64,000 nucleotides of DNA from an uncultured Pelagibacteraceae bacterium (GCA_902619745.1 CACNFL010000002.1:1-64000); one strand, 5' to 3'. Shown: positions 1-13,329, counted from the stretch's first letter. Numbers and translations are program-made. Notes: generated by a model from the letters alone, not told the origin.

Positions 1-373
1 TTAAAAATTTTTTATCTCTTACAAATATAACTTCTTGTAAAATGCCACTAATTTTTTTTTTATCAATTAATAAGTCGTTCGGTTTTTTAAATAAAATTTT
101 TTTACTTGTAAATGACGAGAGTAATTTTTTTACTAATAGACAATTGATTTTTGTTATAGCATTAATCGATAGTTTCGTTTTATTTAGTTGATTAAAAAAA
201 GAGATAAATAAATTTCCTTTTGACGATATCCATTTTCTTCCATACTGTCCTCTACCATTTGCTTGTGTTTCAGCAACAACCATACCTAAGTTGTATTTAG
301 TTTCTTTGATAATTCTTATTGCAGTATTATTTGTGCTTTTAACTTTTTTAAATTTAAATTTTTTTAATTTCAT
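1..373 (-). CDS. birA: biotin--[acetyl-CoA-carboxylase] ligase (BirA), 3' truncated by window edge
   Basis: Own translation of minus strand from ATG at 373: MKLKKFKFKKVKSTNNTAIRIIKETKYNLGMVVAETQANGRGQYGRKWISSKGNLFISF; BirA-type STN and GRGQ.GR.W.S..GNL motifs; overlaps the nuoN stop. Confidence 0.8.
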   Translation of the reverse strand, partial: MKLKKFKFKKVKSTNNTAIRIIKETKYNLGMVVAETQANGRGQYGRKWISSKGNLFISFFNQLNKTKLSINAITKINCLLVKKLLSSFTSKKILFKKPNDLLIDKKKISGILQEVIFVRDKKFL

Positions 374-1791
374 CAAATAATATTAATTCTTGAAACAACT
401 TCTATTAACTGACTTGGAAATATGAAGTATAAAAGAATTAATATCGTTGAAACTGTAAGTGAAAATTTTAGCCATAAGCTATGGTCAGTGTCATATTTAT
501 CTTTTTCCTTATCAAAATACATAATTTTTATAATCCTTAGATAATAAAAAGCTGCAACCACAGTTGATAACAAACCTACTATAGCTAAGAAATACATTGA
601 TTGTTCTAATACAGCTTTAAAAACATAAAACTTAGCAAAGAAACCAGCTAGAGGTGGTATTCCAGCTAAAGAAAACAGTATTACAAGCAAACATAGAGAT
701 AATAGCGGATGGTTTTTTGATAATCCTGAGAGATCCTCAATATCCTCATAATATTGATCCTTTCTTCTTAACATCAATAGACATGAGAAAAGAGCTAAAT
801 TCATAACTACATATATTGAAATATAGATTATTGAACTTTGAATTCCATCATTCGAAGCTGTGACCAGTCCTGCTAATGTATAACCAATATGTCCAATAGA
901 GCTATAAGCAATTAGTCTTTTAATATTAGTTTGCCCAATTGCAGCAACAGCTCCAAAAACCATGGAAGCAATTGATAAGAAAATTATTATCATTTGCCAT
1001 TGATCAATTAAATTTAGAAAAGGAACATATAGAAATCTTATAAATACAGTTAAAGCAGCTATCTTTGGTACTATTGCGAAAAACAAAGTTACAGTTGTTG
1101 GAGATCCTTCATAAACATCAGGTGCCCACATATGGAATGGAACTGCAGAAATTTTAAATGCTAAACCAACTAATATGAAGACAATCCCAAAAGTTAAAAA
1201 ATATTCCTCAGAATTAAGTTGATTTGATATTATATCAAAATTGGTAGAACCAGAAAAACCATAAACTAAAGAACATCCATATAATAACAATCCTGAAGAT
1301 AGTGCACTCAAAACAAAATATTTCAAACCAGCTTCTGATGATTTTAATTGATCTCTGTTATATGTTGCTAAAACATATAGAGCTAATGACTGTAATTCTA
1401 AGCCCATATAAAAAACAATTAAATCATTTGAACTGATCATCACCATCATTCCAAGAATTGAACTCAAAATAAGAACCGGGTATTCTATATTATATATTTT
1501 AAATGTTTTTAAATAAGTTGATGAAATAACTAAAACTAAAAAACCTCCAATTAAAGTTATAATTTTCATTAGCGAGGACATACTGTCAATCACAACGCTT
1601 TCATTAAACAAAGTTTCTTTAGTTACAGAGAAAGTTTCATTGAATGTTATTATTGTTGTAATTAAAATTGCAAACAAAGATAAATTAAAAGTAATTTTAG
1701 AACTGTCATTTTTATACACACCTAAAATAAGTAAAAACATAATTGATAAAGAAATAAAAATTTCAGGTAATATTAAATTTAAATTTTCCAT
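373..1791 (-). CDS. nuoN: NADH-quinone oxidoreductase subunit N
   Basis: ORF 373..1806; proton-translocating antiporter-like subunit; position at end of nuo operon; start MENLNLILPEIF (1791) preferred over MLVNN (1806). Confidence 0.93.
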   Translation of the reverse strand: MENLNLILPEIFISLSIMFLLILGVYKNDSSKITFNLSLFAILITTIITFNETFSVTKETLFNESVVIDSMSSLMKIITLIGGFLVLVISSTYLKTFKIYNIEYPVLILSSILGMMVMISSNDLIVFYMGLELQSLALYVLATYNRDQLKSSEAGLKYFVLSALSSGLLLYGCSLVYGFSGSTNFDIISNQLNSEEYFLTFGIVFILVGLAFKISAVPFHMWAPDVYEGSPTTVTLFFAIVPKIAALTVFIRFLYVPFLNLIDQWQMIIIFLSIASMVFGAVAAIGQTNIKRLIAYSSIGHIGYTLAGLVTASNDGIQSSIIYISIYVVMNLALFSCLLMLRRKDQYYEDIEDLSGLSKNHPLLSLCLLVILFSLAGIPPLAGFFAKFYVFKAVLEQSMYFLAIVGLLSTVVAAFYYLRIIKIMYFDKEKDKYDTDHSLWLKFSLTVSTILILLYFIFPSQLIEVVSRINII

Positions 1792-1792
1792 A

Positions 1793-3274
1793 TTATTTAC
1801 TAGCAATATTTGAGTTATGCATATTAATTAAATCAGTAACAGAAACTTCAATAGTGTTGATTAATGGATCGGGGTAAAAACCAAAAAATAAGATTGGTGC
1901 AGCTAAACAAGATAAAATAAAATATTCAGATCTATTTAAATCTAAAATTTTTTTAAGATCTTCGTTTATTAATTTTCCAAATACTACTCTTTTATAAAGC
2001 CACAACATGTATGCAGCTCCTAAAATCACCCCAATACTTGCTATAACTGCCACTAAAAAATTATCTTTAAAAGCTCCCATTAATATTAAAAACTCACCAA
2101 TAAAACCACTGGTTCCAGGTAAACCTAGAGATGCTAAAGCAAATAACATAAACAATATTGAATATTTTGGAATAACAGAAACTAGTCCTCCATATGTACT
2201 TATCAATCTAGAATGCATTCTGTCATAAACTACACCAACAGTTAAAAATAATGCTGCTGAAACTAATCCGTGGCTAATCATTTGAATTATACTTCCTTCA
2301 ATACCCTGCTGTTGCAAAGTGAATATACCCAAAGTTACAAAACCCATATGCGCAACTGATGAATAAGCAATTAATTTTTTCATATCTTCCTGCATTAAAG
2401 CTATCAGTGAGGTAAATATGATTGCTATAACACTCAAGGTGTAAATTAATGGTGTAAATACTTCAGATGCAATTGGGAAAAGGCCTAAAGAAAATCTTAT
2501 AAAACCATATCCAGCCATTTTTAATAATATAGCAGCTAACAAAACAGATCCAGCAGTAGGAGCCTCAACATGTGCATCGGGTAACCATGTATGAACTGGC
2601 CACATAGGTGTTTTAACAGCAAATGAGCTAAAAAATGCTAACCACAAAAGATTTTGATATTTAACATCAATACCAATTTCATAAAGTTGAACTACGTCAG
2701 TTGTTCCTGTAATCCAATAAATTGAAATTATTGCAACTAACATCAAAACAGAACCTAACAATGTGTATAAAAAGAATTTGAATGCAGAATAAACTCTTCT
2801 TGAACCTCCCCAAATACCGATAATTAAAAACATTGGTATTAATCCAGCTTCAAAAAATAAATAGAATACAACTAAATCAAGTGCACAGAAAACACCAATC
2901 ATGAAACTTTCCATGATTAGAATTGCAATTAAAAAATCTCTTAATCTATTTTTAACAGAATTATTTACAGATATTATACAAAGGGGAGTTATAAATGTTG
3001 TTAATATTATAAATAAAATTGAAATACCATCAACTCCAACTTTATAATTAATAAATCCTTCAATCCATGTTCTATCTTCTACAAATTGAAAACTAGACGT
3101 TGATTGGTCAAAAGATATCCAAAGATAAATCGAAATTAAAAAATTTACTACAGTTGTAAATAAAGCAACATATTTAGCAGTTAAATTATTTCCTTCTTTA
3201 TCTTTGGTAAAAAATAAAAATAAAGCACCGACTATTGGTAATAATATTAAAGATGAAAGAATAGGAAAATTCAT
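1793..3274 (-). CDS. nuoM: NADH-quinone oxidoreductase subunit M
   Basis: ORF; NuoM motifs (HTWLPDAHVEAPTAGSVLLAAILLKMAGYG). Confidence 0.96.
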   Translation of the reverse strand: MNFPILSSLILLPIVGALFLFFTKDKEGNNLTAKYVALFTTVVNFLISIYLWISFDQSTSSFQFVEDRTWIEGFINYKVGVDGISILFIILTTFITPLCIISVNNSVKNRLRDFLIAILIMESFMIGVFCALDLVVFYLFFEAGLIPMFLIIGIWGGSRRVYSAFKFFLYTLLGSVLMLVAIISIYWITGTTDVVQLYEIGIDVKYQNLLWLAFFSSFAVKTPMWPVHTWLPDAHVEAPTAGSVLLAAILLKMAGYGFIRFSLGLFPIASEVFTPLIYTLSVIAIIFTSLIALMQEDMKKLIAYSSVAHMGFVTLGIFTLQQQGIEGSIIQMISHGLVSAALFLTVGVVYDRMHSRLISTYGGLVSVIPKYSILFMLFALASLGLPGTSGFIGEFLILMGAFKDNFLVAVIASIGVILGAAYMLWLYKRVVFGKLINEDLKKILDLNRSEYFILSCLAAPILFFGFYPDPLINTIEVSVTDLINMHNSNIASK

Positions 3275-5184
3275 TATTTAACTATTAAAAAAGTTAGTAA
3301 AGCAGAGAAACCTAACAACATTACAAATGCATATTGATAGATAAAACCACTTTGAAATTTAGTTGCTTTAATTGAACATTTTTTTATAAAAGAAGAAATT
3401 CCATCAGGACCAAAACCATCGATTATAGTTCCATCACAAAATTTCCACAAAAATAGACCTAGTTTTTTTGAGGATTTAATAAACAACACATCGTACAGCT
3501 CGTCGAAATACCATTTATTAACTAAAAAATTATACAAAGGTTTGTTCATAGAAACTATTGAATTAGGTAACTCTTTGTTTTTAACAAAAAAGTAATAAGC
3601 AATTGGAATAGATGCTAAAACTAAACAAGGTGTTAAAAGTAAAAACCATAAAGGTGGATGTTCTGTGCTTAAAGGCTCTAAAAACATAATAGACTCTGCC
3701 CAGAATAAATTATCACCATGACCAATAAATAATCCTTTAAATACAAAACCAGCAAATACTGCTCCAATTGAAAGAATAAATAAAGGAACAAGCATTACTA
3801 AAGGAGACTCGTGTGTTTCCTCTATCTTGATCTCTTTATTATTGTACTCTCCATGGAAAGTTTTAAATATCAATCTCCATGAATAAATAGATGTTAAAAA
3901 TGCTGTAATTATTCCAATCCCAGCTGCATAATAACCAGTTGTATTACCTTTTAAATACGCAAATTCTATAATTGCGTCCTTAGAATAAAATCCAGATAAA
4001 AATGGAAAACCTGTTAAAGCAAGTGTTCCTATTATCATTAAAGCATAGGTATATGGTAACTTTTTCCATACACCTCCCATGTTATTTATATTTTGCTCAT
4101 CTTTAAATGCATGGATTACCGAACCAGATCCTAAAAATAATAGAGCTTTGAAAAATGCGTGAGTAAATAAATGAAACATAGCAACATTGTATGCACCTAC
4201 ACCAGCAGCAAAAAACATATAACCAAGTTGACTACATGTAGAGTAAGCAATTATCTTTTTTATATCTGTTTGAACTAGAGCAACAGTTGCTGCAAAGAAT
4301 GCTGTAGTCATTCCAACAATAGTTATAAAATTCAATATTGACGGTGAATACTCATATATAGGAGAACATCTTACAACTAAGAAAACACCAGCTGTTACCA
4401 TCGTTGCTGCATGAATTAATGCAGAAACTGGTGTTGGACCTTCCATAGCATCAGGCAGCCATGTATGAAGTAATATTTGTGCAGATTTACCCATTGCTCC
4501 AATAAATAAAAGCAAACAAATTAAATCTATTGCTTTAACTTCAAAACCTAAAAAGGATAAATTTTTATCTACAACTGTTGGAATTTGTTGAAAAACTTCT
4601 GAGTAATTAACAGTTCCAAATAAATAAAATATTAAGAAAATTCCCAAAGCAAAACCAAAATCACCTACTCTGTTTACAACAAATGCTTTTATTGCAGCAG
4701 CATTTGCACTTTCCTTTTTAAACCAAAAACCAATTAAGAAGTAAGAACATAAGCCAACACCTTCCCAACCAAAAAATAATTGTATGAAATTGTCTGAAGT
4801 CACAAGCATCAACATCGCAAATGTGAACAATGATAAATAAGCCATAAATCTTGGTTTATGAGGATCATGTGACATGTAACCAATTGAATAGATATGTACT
4901 AAAGCAGATACAGAAGTTACAACTACGAGCATCACAGCTGATAATGGATCAATTAACATCGACCAATTTACATCAAGTGACCCGGAGCTTATCCAGGTAG
5001 CTATAACAATATTTTCTTCATACTGATTTACGATTACTTGATAAAGAACAAAAATTGATAAGAGAGCAGAGATCGAAACAAGCACGCTAGTTACTATTTC
5101 AGAATTTCTATCACCGATGTATTTTCCAAAAAAACCTGAAATAATTGATGCAATAAGTGGAAGAAATATAATTGATAGTTCCAT
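3274..5184 (-). CDS. nuoL: NADH-quinone oxidoreductase subunit L
   Basis: ORF; NuoL motifs (LLHTWLPDAMEGPTPVSALIHAATMVTAGVFL). Confidence 0.97.
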   Translation of the reverse strand: MELSIIFLPLIASIISGFFGKYIGDRNSEIVTSVLVSISALLSIFVLYQVIVNQYEENIVIATWISSGSLDVNWSMLIDPLSAVMLVVVTSVSALVHIYSIGYMSHDPHKPRFMAYLSLFTFAMLMLVTSDNFIQLFFGWEGVGLCSYFLIGFWFKKESANAAAIKAFVVNRVGDFGFALGIFLIFYLFGTVNYSEVFQQIPTVVDKNLSFLGFEVKAIDLICLLLFIGAMGKSAQILLHTWLPDAMEGPTPVSALIHAATMVTAGVFLVVRCSPIYEYSPSILNFITIVGMTTAFFAATVALVQTDIKKIIAYSTCSQLGYMFFAAGVGAYNVAMFHLFTHAFFKALLFLGSGSVIHAFKDEQNINNMGGVWKKLPYTYALMIIGTLALTGFPFLSGFYSKDAIIEFAYLKGNTTGYYAAGIGIITAFLTSIYSWRLIFKTFHGEYNNKEIKIEETHESPLVMLVPLFILSIGAVFAGFVFKGLFIGHGDNLFWAESIMFLEPLSTEHPPLWFLLLTPCLVLASIPIAYYFFVKNKELPNSIVSMNKPLYNFLVNKWYFDELYDVLFIKSSKKLGLFLWKFCDGTIIDGFGPDGISSFIKKCSIKATKFQSGFIYQYAFVMLLGFSALLTFLIVK

Positions 5185-5186
5185 GA

Positions 5187-5498
5187 TTATCCTTTCAACT
5201 TATCAATTTCTTCAACTCGTATAGTTCCTGAATTTCTAAAATACACAACTATAATTGCTAACCCTATAGCTGCTTCTGCTGCCGCAACTGTAAGAATAAA
5301 TAAAGTAAAGACTTGTCCAGCTAAATCTCCTAAATAAATAGAAAAAGCAACTAAATTAATATTCACTGCAAGTAATATCAATTCAATACTCATTAATATT
5401 ACAATGATGTTCTTTCTATTAAGAAAAATACCAATTACTCCAATTGAGAATATCACTGCTCCTAAAGTTAAATAATGTCCTAAACCTATATCAATCAT
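5187..5498 (-). CDS. nuoK: NADH-quinone oxidoreductase subunit K
   Basis: 103 aa ORF, NuoK-like; operon order. Confidence 0.95.
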   Translation of the reverse strand: MIDIGLGHYLTLGAVIFSIGVIGIFLNRKNIIVILMSIELILLAVNINLVAFSIYLGDLAGQVFTLFILTVAAAEAAIGLAIIVVYFRNSGTIRVEEIDKLKG

Positions 5499-6123
5499 CT
5501 AATTTAACTCCTTTATTACTCTGAACTTCTAGCACCTCTACACCTTCAGCTCTTTCTCTAGATATTTGCTTGATATAACTTTGTCTTTTAACACCTAATC
5601 TTTGTCTAAATGTTAATACAATAGCCCCAACCATAGCTACTAATAAGATCATTCCACTTATTTGAAACACATGAATATAATCAGTATATAAAATCTGTCC
5701 CAGTGAATGAGTGTTGCTAATGCTTGCTTGACTAACTGAATTATTAATATCAAAAATTTCTGGTTTATATTTCCAGCCTCCAATTACAATTATTATTTCA
5801 AAAAATATAAGCGTACTTATAATTAATCCTACAGGGATATGTCTGGAACTTTGTTGACCTGAAAACCATTGGTTTTTTTGTTGGGCTACGTTTAACATCA
5901 TAACAACAAATAAGAATAAAACAGCTACAGCTCCAACATAAACAATTAGCATGATCATACCCAAAAATTCAGCACCTATCATAATAAAAAGACAAGATAT
6001 ACTTATGAAATCAAGAATTAAGAAAAATACTGAGTGAACAGTATTTTTCGAAGCGGTAACCATTATCGCTGAAACAACTGCAATTATAGAAAATGTATAA
6101 AAGAAAATAGCGTGTGCAATCAT
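5491..6123 (-). CDS. nuoJ: NADH-quinone oxidoreductase subunit J
   Basis: ORF, NuoJ-like; operon order. Confidence 0.95.
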   Translation of the reverse strand: MIAHAIFFYTFSIIAVVSAIMVTASKNTVHSVFFLILDFISISCLFIMIGAEFLGMIMLIVYVGAVAVLFLFVVMMLNVAQQKNQWFSGQQSSRHIPVGLIISTLIFFEIIIVIGGWKYKPEIFDINNSVSQASISNTHSLGQILYTDYIHVFQISGMILLVAMVGAIVLTFRQRLGVKRQSYIKQISRERAEGVEVLEVQSNKGVKLDD

Positions 6124-6125
6124 TT

Positions 6126-6611
6126 TTATCTATGGATATTGTCAGCTTTAATATTAGCCTCCAAAACGTTCTCCCATCTATCTCCATTATCTAATAATTT
6201 TTCTTTTGTATAATAAAGCTCTTCTCTTGTTTCGGTTGAAAATTCAAAATTTGGACCTTGTACTATTGCATCTACTGGACAAGATTCTTCACACAAACCA
6301 CAATAAATACATTTCATCATATCAATATCATAACGTGTAGTTTTTCTACTTCCGTCTTCTCTTTCTGCTGACTCGATTGTTATTGCTTGAGCTGGGCATA
6401 CTGCTTCACATAATTTACACGCTATACATCTTTCTTCTCCGTTTGGATACCTTCTCAAAGCATGCTCACCTCTAAAACGTGGACTAATTTTACCTTTTTC
6501 AAAAGGATAATTGATTGTTTTTTTTGACTTAAATAATTCTTTAATGGCAATTAACAAACCACCAATAAAGTCTGTCATTAATATTGTTTTAAAAAATCTA
6601 GAAATTTTCAT
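6126..6611 (-). CDS. nuoI: NADH-quinone oxidoreductase subunit I
   Basis: Two 4Fe-4S motifs [12 protein letters not shown] and [12 protein letters not shown]. Confidence 0.97.
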   Translation of the reverse strand: MKISRFFKTILMTDFIGGLLIAIKELFKSKKTINYPFEKGKISPRFRGEHALRRYPNGEERCIACKLCEAVCPAQAITIESAEREDGSRKTTRYDIDMMKCIYCGLCEESCPVDAIVQGPNFEFSTETREELYYTKEKLLDNGDRWENVLEANIKADNIHR

Positions 6612-6613
6612 TA

Positions 6614-7612
6614 TTAGTTTACTGGTAAAAGATTAAAATAAAACAAATAGCTAGCAGTTAATACAACCCAAATTAATGAAAGAGGAAGAAAAACCTTCCA
6701 TCCAAGTCTCATTAATTGATCGTATCTATATCTTGGAACTATGGCTTTAACTAAAGCAAATAAAATAAACAAAAGAAGTATTTTTAATATTAACCAAATT
6801 GCACCCGGTACTAATGTAAATGGATAAACATCAATTGGGGACATCCAACCACCTAAAAATAATATAGCTCCCATTGCACACATCAATAAAATATTTGCAT
6901 ACTCTCCTAACCAAAACATTGCATACATCATTCCTGAATATTCTGTTTGATAACCAGCAACTAACTCTGCTTCTGCCTCTGGTAAGTCAAAAGGTGGTCT
7001 ATTCGTTTCAGCTAAAGCGGAAATAAAAAATATTACAAACATTGGAAATAATGGAATAACAAACCACATATTTTGTTGAGCAATAACGATGTCGTTTAAA
7101 TTCAGTGAACCAACACAAAGTAAAACATTAATTATTATTACACCAATTGAAACTTCATAAGATACCATTTGAGCAGCAGAACGAATTGCACCAAGAAAAG
7201 GATACTTAGAATTAGATGCCCACCCTCCCATAATTATTCCGTAAACACCTAGTGATGAGACGGCAAATAAGTAAAGAATTCCAACATTAATATCAGCCAA
7301 AACCTGAGTTGCACTAAATGGAATTACAGCCCATGCGATCAAAGCTAAAGTCATAGTCACTATAGGAGCCAATATAAAAATTACTTTATTTGAGCTAGAT
7401 GGAATAATGATCTCTTTGAATATATATTTTAAAGCATCAGCTAAAGATTGTAGTAAACCAAAAGGACCAACAACGTTTGGTCCTTGTCTTTTTTGAACAA
7501 AAGCCCAAACTCTTCTATCTAGCCAAACAATCATTGCTACAGAAACAAGGACAGGAACTAGTAAGAATAAAATTTTATAAACTTCTTGAAAAACTATGCT
7601 CAAGTATTCCAT
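6614..7612 (-). CDS. nuoH: NADH-quinone oxidoreductase subunit H
   Basis: NuoH motifs ([48 protein letters not shown]). Confidence 0.97.
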   Translation of the reverse strand: MEYLSIVFQEVYKILFLLVPVLVSVAMIVWLDRRVWAFVQKRQGPNVVGPFGLLQSLADALKYIFKEIIIPSSSNKVIFILAPIVTMTLALIAWAVIPFSATQVLADINVGILYLFAVSSLGVYGIIMGGWASNSKYPFLGAIRSAAQMVSYEVSIGVIIINVLLCVGSLNLNDIVIAQQNMWFVIPLFPMFVIFFISALAETNRPPFDLPEAEAELVAGYQTEYSGMMYAMFWLGEYANILLMCAMGAILFLGGWMSPIDVYPFTLVPGAIWLILKILLLFILFALVKAIVPRYRYDQLMRLGWKVFLPLSLIWVVLTASYLFYFNLLPVN

Positions 7613-7613
7613 A

Positions 7614-9641
7614 TTAACCTTCTGTACCTGTTAATTTAAAATTTAGTTTAGAATTATTACATTCAACCATCGTTTTTGAGGATCTAGCAATAACATTTGA
7701 AAAATAATAATCTTTTACTTTTATTGTTAAAGTTTCATTTTGAAACTCATTAGTAGAATTATTAATTTCATTTACTTGTTTTTCCTTTTGTAAATTTAAA
7801 TAATTAAACATGCTGCTTTCTAATTCATCTTTGTCATTAAATAATTTTCTATTATTCATAAATTCAGCTAGTTCATTAATTATTTGCCAATCTTCTTTTG
7901 CTTGACCTGGTGGGTAAGATGCTTTGAAAGCTTTTTGAATTTTTCCTTCTAAATTAGTAAAGTATCCGTCTTGTTCAGTATAAGCAGCGCCTGGTAAAAT
8001 AATATCAGCAGACTCAGCACCTTTATCACCATGGCTTCCTTGGTAAATTATGAATTCATCTTTTTTATCCAATTCTAAATTGTCTTGACCTACAAGATAA
8101 ACAATATCAAATTTGTGTTCTTTTAAATCACTTATTAAATTATTTTCATTATTAATAATTCCAAGATCAATATTTCCTACTGTTGCTGCATCAGTTGACA
8201 AAATATTTAAAGAGTTCCATTCATCTGAAATTTTATTATTTTTTGACAAAAATTCTTTTGTTTTATTAAACAAAAATTCTGATGACTTTAATCTAAGTAG
8301 AGACTCACCAATAATGATTATTGGTTTTTTTGAATTTATAATTTCTTTAGATACGTCATGATTTCCTTCAAGAATATTATTTAAAGTATGTGTTTGACCA
8401 TCTAAACTTTGATAAGGATAAGTTAAATCACCAACATTATTAAGTGAAATAATTTTTGTATTATTTTTTAAGTAAGCTTTTCTAATTCTAGCATTTAAAA
8501 TAGTTGCTTCATATCTTGGATTTGCACCTACTATCAAAATTAAATCTGCTTCTTCAATACCATTTATAGAAGAATTGAATAAATAGTTTTCTCTTTTTGA
8601 TGTATTTATAAATCTGTTATCAGATCTTGACTCATAATTTTTATTATCAATTGTTCGATCAAAAAATTCTTTAAAAATATAACTAGTCTCCATATTGGTT
8701 AAATCGCCAATAAAACCACATATTTTTTCTTTTGATGTGTTTTCAAATTTAGATTTAATTATTTTATACACTTCATCCCATGAGGCCTTTTCAAACTTAC
8801 CGTTGTATTTAATAAATGGGGTATCTAATCTTTGATGTAGAAGACCATCACAAGCATATCTTGTTTTGTCAGAGATCCATTCCTCATTAATATCTTCATT
8901 TATAATTGGAAGTACTCTTTTGACTTCCCAATCATATGTATCTACTCTTATATTCGATCCAATTGCATCCATTACATCAATTGTTTCGGTTTTCTTTAGT
9001 TCCCATGGCCTAGCTTCAAATACATAAGGTTTAGATGTTAGGGCTCCTACTGGACATAAATCTACAACGTTAGCAGACAATTCAGATTGCATTGATTGCT
9101 CTAGATAAGTTGTAATTTGCATATCTTCACCTCTTCCAATAGCACCAAGCTCTGGAACGCCCGCAACTTCAGTTGCAAATCTTACACATCTCGTACAGTG
9201 AATACATCTTGTCATTTGAGTTTTAATCAATGGTCCCATATTTTTTTCAGGAACAGATCTTTTGTTTTCTTTAAATCTTGATTTGTCTACTCCGTAGTAC
9301 ATTGATTGATCTTGAAGATCGCATTCTCCACCTTGATCACACACTGGACAATCTAAAGGATGGTTAGCTAATAAAAATTCCATAACTCCCTTACGAGCTT
9401 TTTCTACTAAAGCAGTATTTGTTTTAATATTCATACCCTCGGCAGCTGGCATAGCACATGAGGCAATTGGTTTAGGAGATTTTTCCATTTCAACTAAACA
9501 CATTCTGCAGTTACCTGCTATAGATAATTTTTCATGGTAACAAAATCTTGGTATTTCAACTCCAGCTTTTTCACAGGCTTGAAGAACAGTTAAACCCTCT
9601 TCAACTTCAACTTCGATTTCGTTTACTTTTAATTTAAGCAT
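7614..9641 (-). CDS. nuoG: NADH-quinone oxidoreductase subunit G
   Basis: 2Fe-2S and 4Fe-4S motifs; molybdopterin-like domain; operon order. Confidence 0.96.
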   Translation of the reverse strand: MLKLKVNEIEVEVEEGLTVLQACEKAGVEIPRFCYHEKLSIAGNCRMCLVEMEKSPKPIASCAMPAAEGMNIKTNTALVEKARKGVMEFLLANHPLDCPVCDQGGECDLQDQSMYYGVDKSRFKENKRSVPEKNMGPLIKTQMTRCIHCTRCVRFATEVAGVPELGAIGRGEDMQITTYLEQSMQSELSANVVDLCPVGALTSKPYVFEARPWELKKTETIDVMDAIGSNIRVDTYDWEVKRVLPIINEDINEEWISDKTRYACDGLLHQRLDTPFIKYNGKFEKASWDEVYKIIKSKFENTSKEKICGFIGDLTNMETSYIFKEFFDRTIDNKNYESRSDNRFINTSKRENYLFNSSINGIEEADLILIVGANPRYEATILNARIRKAYLKNNTKIISLNNVGDLTYPYQSLDGQTHTLNNILEGNHDVSKEIINSKKPIIIIGESLLRLKSSEFLFNKTKEFLSKNNKISDEWNSLNILSTDAATVGNIDLGIINNENNLISDLKEHKFDIVYLVGQDNLELDKKDEFIIYQGSHGDKGAESADIILPGAAYTEQDGYFTNLEGKIQKAFKASYPPGQAKEDWQIINELAEFMNNRKLFNDKDELESSMFNYLNLQKEKQVNEINNSTNEFQNETLTIKVKDYYFSNVIARSSKTMVECNNSKLNFKLTGTEG

Positions 9642-10965
9642 TTTTTTTATCCAACAAATGTTGATCTACTAAATATGGAATATTGTTTTTCTTTTGAACA
9701 ATAGGATCCAAATTGTTTCTTTTCTCAATTTCTTTTTTAAAGTGTCTAAGCAATCCTTGAACTGGCCATGATGAGCCTTCTCCAAAAGCACAAATAGTAT
9801 GTCCTGCAATTTGATTTGTAACATCACCCAACATATCTACTTCATCCTTCGTTGCGTCTCCTTTTGCCATTCTTTCAAGCATTCTCCACATCCAACCAGA
9901 GCCTTCTCTACAAGGTGTACATTGACCACAACTCTCATGTTTGTAAAATCTTGCAATCCTTGCCATACATTTAATTATGTCCTGATCCTTGTTAATAACC
10001 ACAATACCTGCTGTACCAAGTCCACTTTTTTCTTCAACACAAGCGTCAAAGTCCATTTTTAAAGTTTCACATCTTTCTTTCGGTATTAATGGCATTGAAG
10101 AACCGCCAGGTATTACAGCCTGTAAATTTTCCCACCCACCAATTACACCACCAGCATGAACTTCTATCAATTCTTTTAAAGGAATGCTCATTTCTTCTTC
10201 AACATTACAAGGATTGTTTACATTTCCAGAAATACAAAAAATTTTGGTTCCAGTATTTTTTTCTCTTCCTAAAGAAGCAAACCATTTGGCTCCTCTTCTT
10301 AAAATAGTAGGAACTACTGCTATTGTTTCAACGTTATTTATTATTGTAGGACATCCATATAGGCCAATCAAAGCTGGGAAAGGTGGTTTTAATCTAGGTT
10401 GACCTTTTTTGCCTTCTAAACTTTCAAGTAGTGCAGTCTCTTCACCACAAATATATGCACCAGCTCCGTAATGAATATAAATATCTAAATCCCATCCTGT
10501 ACCAGCTGCATTTTTACCTAACAATTTTTTTTCATAAGCTTCATCTATTGCTGCTTGAAGTTTTTGACCATCAACAAAATATTCACCTCTTATATAAATA
10601 TAACAAACATGTGCTTGCACTGCATAAGATGCAATTAAACAACCTTCTATTAACTTATGAGGTTCAAATCTTAGAATATCTCTATCTTTGCAAGTTCCTG
10701 GTTCAGACTCATCACCATTAATAACTAAGTAATGTGGTCTAGATCCAACTTCTTTTGGTGCAAATGACCATTTTAAACCTGTAGGAAAACCTGCTCCACC
10801 TCGACCTCTTAATTGAGATTCTTTAATTTCATTAATTATCCAGTCTCTTCCTTTGTCAGTAATTTCTTTTGTATTTACCCAATCACCTCTCTGTTGTGAT
10901 GAAGATACATCTGAACCTTTATCATTATATAAATTTTGAAAAATTCTATCTTGATCTTTAAGCAT
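9634..10965 (-). CDS. nuoF: NADH-quinone oxidoreductase subunit F
   Basis: NuoF motifs ([27 protein letters not shown]). Confidence 0.97.
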   Translation of the reverse strand: MLKDQDRIFQNLYNDKGSDVSSSQQRGDWVNTKEITDKGRDWIINEIKESQLRGRGGAGFPTGLKWSFAPKEVGSRPHYLVINGDESEPGTCKDRDILRFEPHKLIEGCLIASYAVQAHVCYIYIRGEYFVDGQKLQAAIDEAYEKKLLGKNAAGTGWDLDIYIHYGAGAYICGEETALLESLEGKKGQPRLKPPFPALIGLYGCPTIINNVETIAVVPTILRRGAKWFASLGREKNTGTKIFCISGNVNNPCNVEEEMSIPLKELIEVHAGGVIGGWENLQAVIPGGSSMPLIPKERCETLKMDFDACVEEKSGLGTAGIVVINKDQDIIKCMARIARFYKHESCGQCTPCREGSGWMWRMLERMAKGDATKDEVDMLGDVTNQIAGHTICAFGEGSSWPVQGLLRHFKKEIEKRNNLDPIVQKKNNIPYLVDQHLLDKKNA

Positions 10966-11566
10966 TTTTTAAATCCATTAAGGTTTTTCTATTATTTTCT
11001 GGTTCATTATTTACTCTTCCTCTATATGAACCAGGTTTTGGAGTTTCTCCATTTAAAATTTTATCTAAAATATCTAAAGTTTTTTGTTTATCTAAATCTT
11101 CATAATAATCATCATTAATTTGCATCATTGGTGCATTGACACATGCTCCCAAACACTCAACTTCCATCCAAGAACAGCTTTTATCATATGATAATTCACA
11201 TTCGTTTTCAGAAATTTTTTCCTTACAAGCCTCGACTAATTGATTTGCACCTCTTATCATACAAGGTGTTGTAGTGCATACTTGAACAAAGTATTTGCCT
11301 ACAGGAGATAAATTATACATTGTATAAAAGGTAGCTACCTCATAAACTTTAATATAAGGCATATCTAAAAACTTAGCGATGTACTTCATTGCAGCTAATG
11401 GTATCCAATTATTATTTTGTCTTTGAGCAATATAAAGTAAAGCCATTACTGCACTGTGTTGTTTTCCTTCGGGATATTTTGCAACAATATTATTTGCTGC
11501 CTCTAAAGATGAAGCATTAAACTCAAAACTTTCCGGTTGATCTTTAGCAGGTCTTCTTAAACTCAT
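10958..11566 (-). CDS. nuoE: NADH-quinone oxidoreductase subunit E
   Basis: 2Fe-2S thioredoxin-like Nuo[22 protein letters not shown]. Confidence 0.96.
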   Translation of the reverse strand: MSLRRPAKDQPESFEFNASSLEAANNIVAKYPEGKQHSAVMALLYIAQRQNNNWIPLAAMKYIAKFLDMPYIKVYEVATFYTMYNLSPVGKYFVQVCTTTPCMIRGANQLVEACKEKISENECELSYDKSCSWMEVECLGACVNAPMMQINDDYYEDLDKQKTLDILDKILNGETPKPGSYRGRVNNEPENNRKTLMDLKNA

Positions 11567-12738
11567 CTGTCTACCTCACCGAAAACAATATCTAAAGAAC
11601 CTAATACTGCTGGAACATCAGCTAACATATGGCCTTTAATTAGATAATCCATTGACTGTAAATGTGAAAACCCTGGTGCTCTTATTTTACATTTATAAGG
11701 TTTACTTGATCCATCAGATATTAAGTAAACACCAAATTCTCCTTTTGGGGCCTCAACAGCTGTATAAATTTCATCTTTTGGAACTCTGTATCCCTCTGTG
11801 AAAAGTTTAAAATGATGTATTAAAGCCTCCATTGATTGTTTAATTTCTGCCTTAGGTGGTGGACTAATTTTTCCATCTAATGATTTGATTGGACCTTTTT
11901 CCATTTTAGCTAGACATTGTTTGATAATTGAAACACTTTCTTTCATTTCTTCAATTCTGCATAAATATCTATCGTAACAATCTCCGTTTTTTCCAACCGG
12001 AATTTTAAATTCTAAACTTTCATAGCAATCATAAGGTTGGGATTTTCTTAGATCCCACGGAACACCTGAGCCTCTAATCATGACTCCAGAAAAAGAGTAA
12101 TCTAAAGCGTCTTCCTTTGTGACTACTCCAATATCAACATTTCTTTGTTTAAAAATTCTATTATCAGTTAATAGACTTTCTAAATCGTTAATTATTTTTG
12201 GAAACGTTTCACAAAATTTTGCAATATCTTCTTCTAAACCTTTTGGCAAATCTTGATGAACACCTCCTGCTCTAAAATAATTTGCATGAAGTCTTGATCC
12301 TGAAGCTCTTTCATAAAATGTCATTAGAGTTTCCCGTTCCTCAAAACCCCAAAGAGAAGGTGTTAATGCTCCTACATCAAGAGCTTGAGTTGTAACATTT
12401 AAAATATGACTTAATATTCTGCCAATCTCACAAAAGATAACTCTTATATATTGTGCTCTGATAGGTACGTCTATTTTAAGTATTTTTTCTATAGCTAGTG
12501 CAAAAGCATGTTCCTGATTCATTGGAGCGACATAATCTAAACGATCAAAATAAGGAACTGCCTGCATATAAGTTTTATTTTCGATAAGTTTTTCTGTTCC
12601 TCTATGAAGTAAACCGATATGAGGATCTGCTTTTTCAACTACTTCACCATCTAACTCTAAGATTAATCTAAGAACACCATGAGCTGCAGGATGCTGAGGG
12701 CCAAAATTTAAATTTAAATTTTTAATTTTTTTTGTCAT
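11563..12738 (-). CDS. nuoD: NADH-quinone oxidoreductase subunit D
   Basis: [25 protein letters not shown]-terminus. Confidence 0.98.
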   Translation of the reverse strand: MTKKIKNLNLNFGPQHPAAHGVLRLILELDGEVVEKADPHIGLLHRGTEKLIENKTYMQAVPYFDRLDYVAPMNQEHAFALAIEKILKIDVPIRAQYIRVIFCEIGRILSHILNVTTQALDVGALTPSLWGFEERETLMTFYERASGSRLHANYFRAGGVHQDLPKGLEEDIAKFCETFPKIINDLESLLTDNRIFKQRNVDIGVVTKEDALDYSFSGVMIRGSGVPWDLRKSQPYDCYESLEFKIPVGKNGDCYDRYLCRIEEMKESVSIIKQCLAKMEKGPIKSLDGKISPPPKAEIKQSMEALIHHFKLFTEGYRVPKDEIYTAVEAPKGEFGVYLISDGSSKPYKCKIRAPGFSHLQSMDYLIKGHMLADVPAVLGSLDIVFGEVDR

Positions 12739-13327
12739 TATTCTCTATTTCTTCTTTAATATATTTTGTTCCTTCCCAGGGACTTTCGTAATCGAAATTT
12801 CTATAATTTTGTTCAAGCTTTACTGGTTCGCTAATGACTTTTTTTTGATCTTCGCTATATCTGACTTCTGAATGACCAGTTAACGGAAAATCTTTTCTTA
12901 ATGGGTGACCTTCAAATCCATAATCAGTTAGTATTCTTCTTAAATCTGGATGATCTTTGAAAGATATTCCGTACATATCAAACACTTCTCTCTCCATCCA
13001 ATTTGCTGACGGAAATATGCTAGTTAATGATGGAATAACTTCATTTTCAGCAATTAAATATTTTACAATCAATCTTTGATTAAATTCATGGCTCAAAAAC
13101 AAATAAACTACTTCAAACCTTTGATTTTGTTCAGGGTAATCAACAACTGTTATATCTATTAGTTGTCTAAATTTAGTATATTGATTTGTTTTTAAAAATA
13201 TAACAACATCAATAATGTCTTCTTTGTCTGTTTCAATATAAATTTGATTATGTTTTATTTCTGTATTGTTAATTTTGGTAGTTAACTCAGAATTAATTTT
13301 TTTTTCTAGATCTTCCAAATTTTTCAT
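12722..13327 (-). CDS. nuoC: NADH-quinone oxidoreductase subunit C
   Basis: 30 kDa subunit signature [40 protein letters not shown]. Confidence 0.97.
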   Translation of the reverse strand: MKNLEDLEKKINSELTTKINNTEIKHNQIYIETDKEDIIDVVIFLKTNQYTKFRQLIDITVVDYPEQNQRFEVVYLFLSHEFNQRLIVKYLIAENEVIPSLTSIFPSANWMEREVFDMYGISFKDHPDLRRILTDYGFEGHPLRKDFPLTGHSEVRYSEDQKKVISEPVKLEQNYRNFDYESPWEGTKYIKEEIENNDKKN

Positions 13328-13329
13328 AA

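Noticed and set aside
9799-11118. Several + strand ORFs (9799, 10089, 10184, 10431, 10936) opposite nuoF/nuoE
   Set aside because: Antisense to strongly supported coding sequence, low-complexity shadow translations with no recognisable domains.
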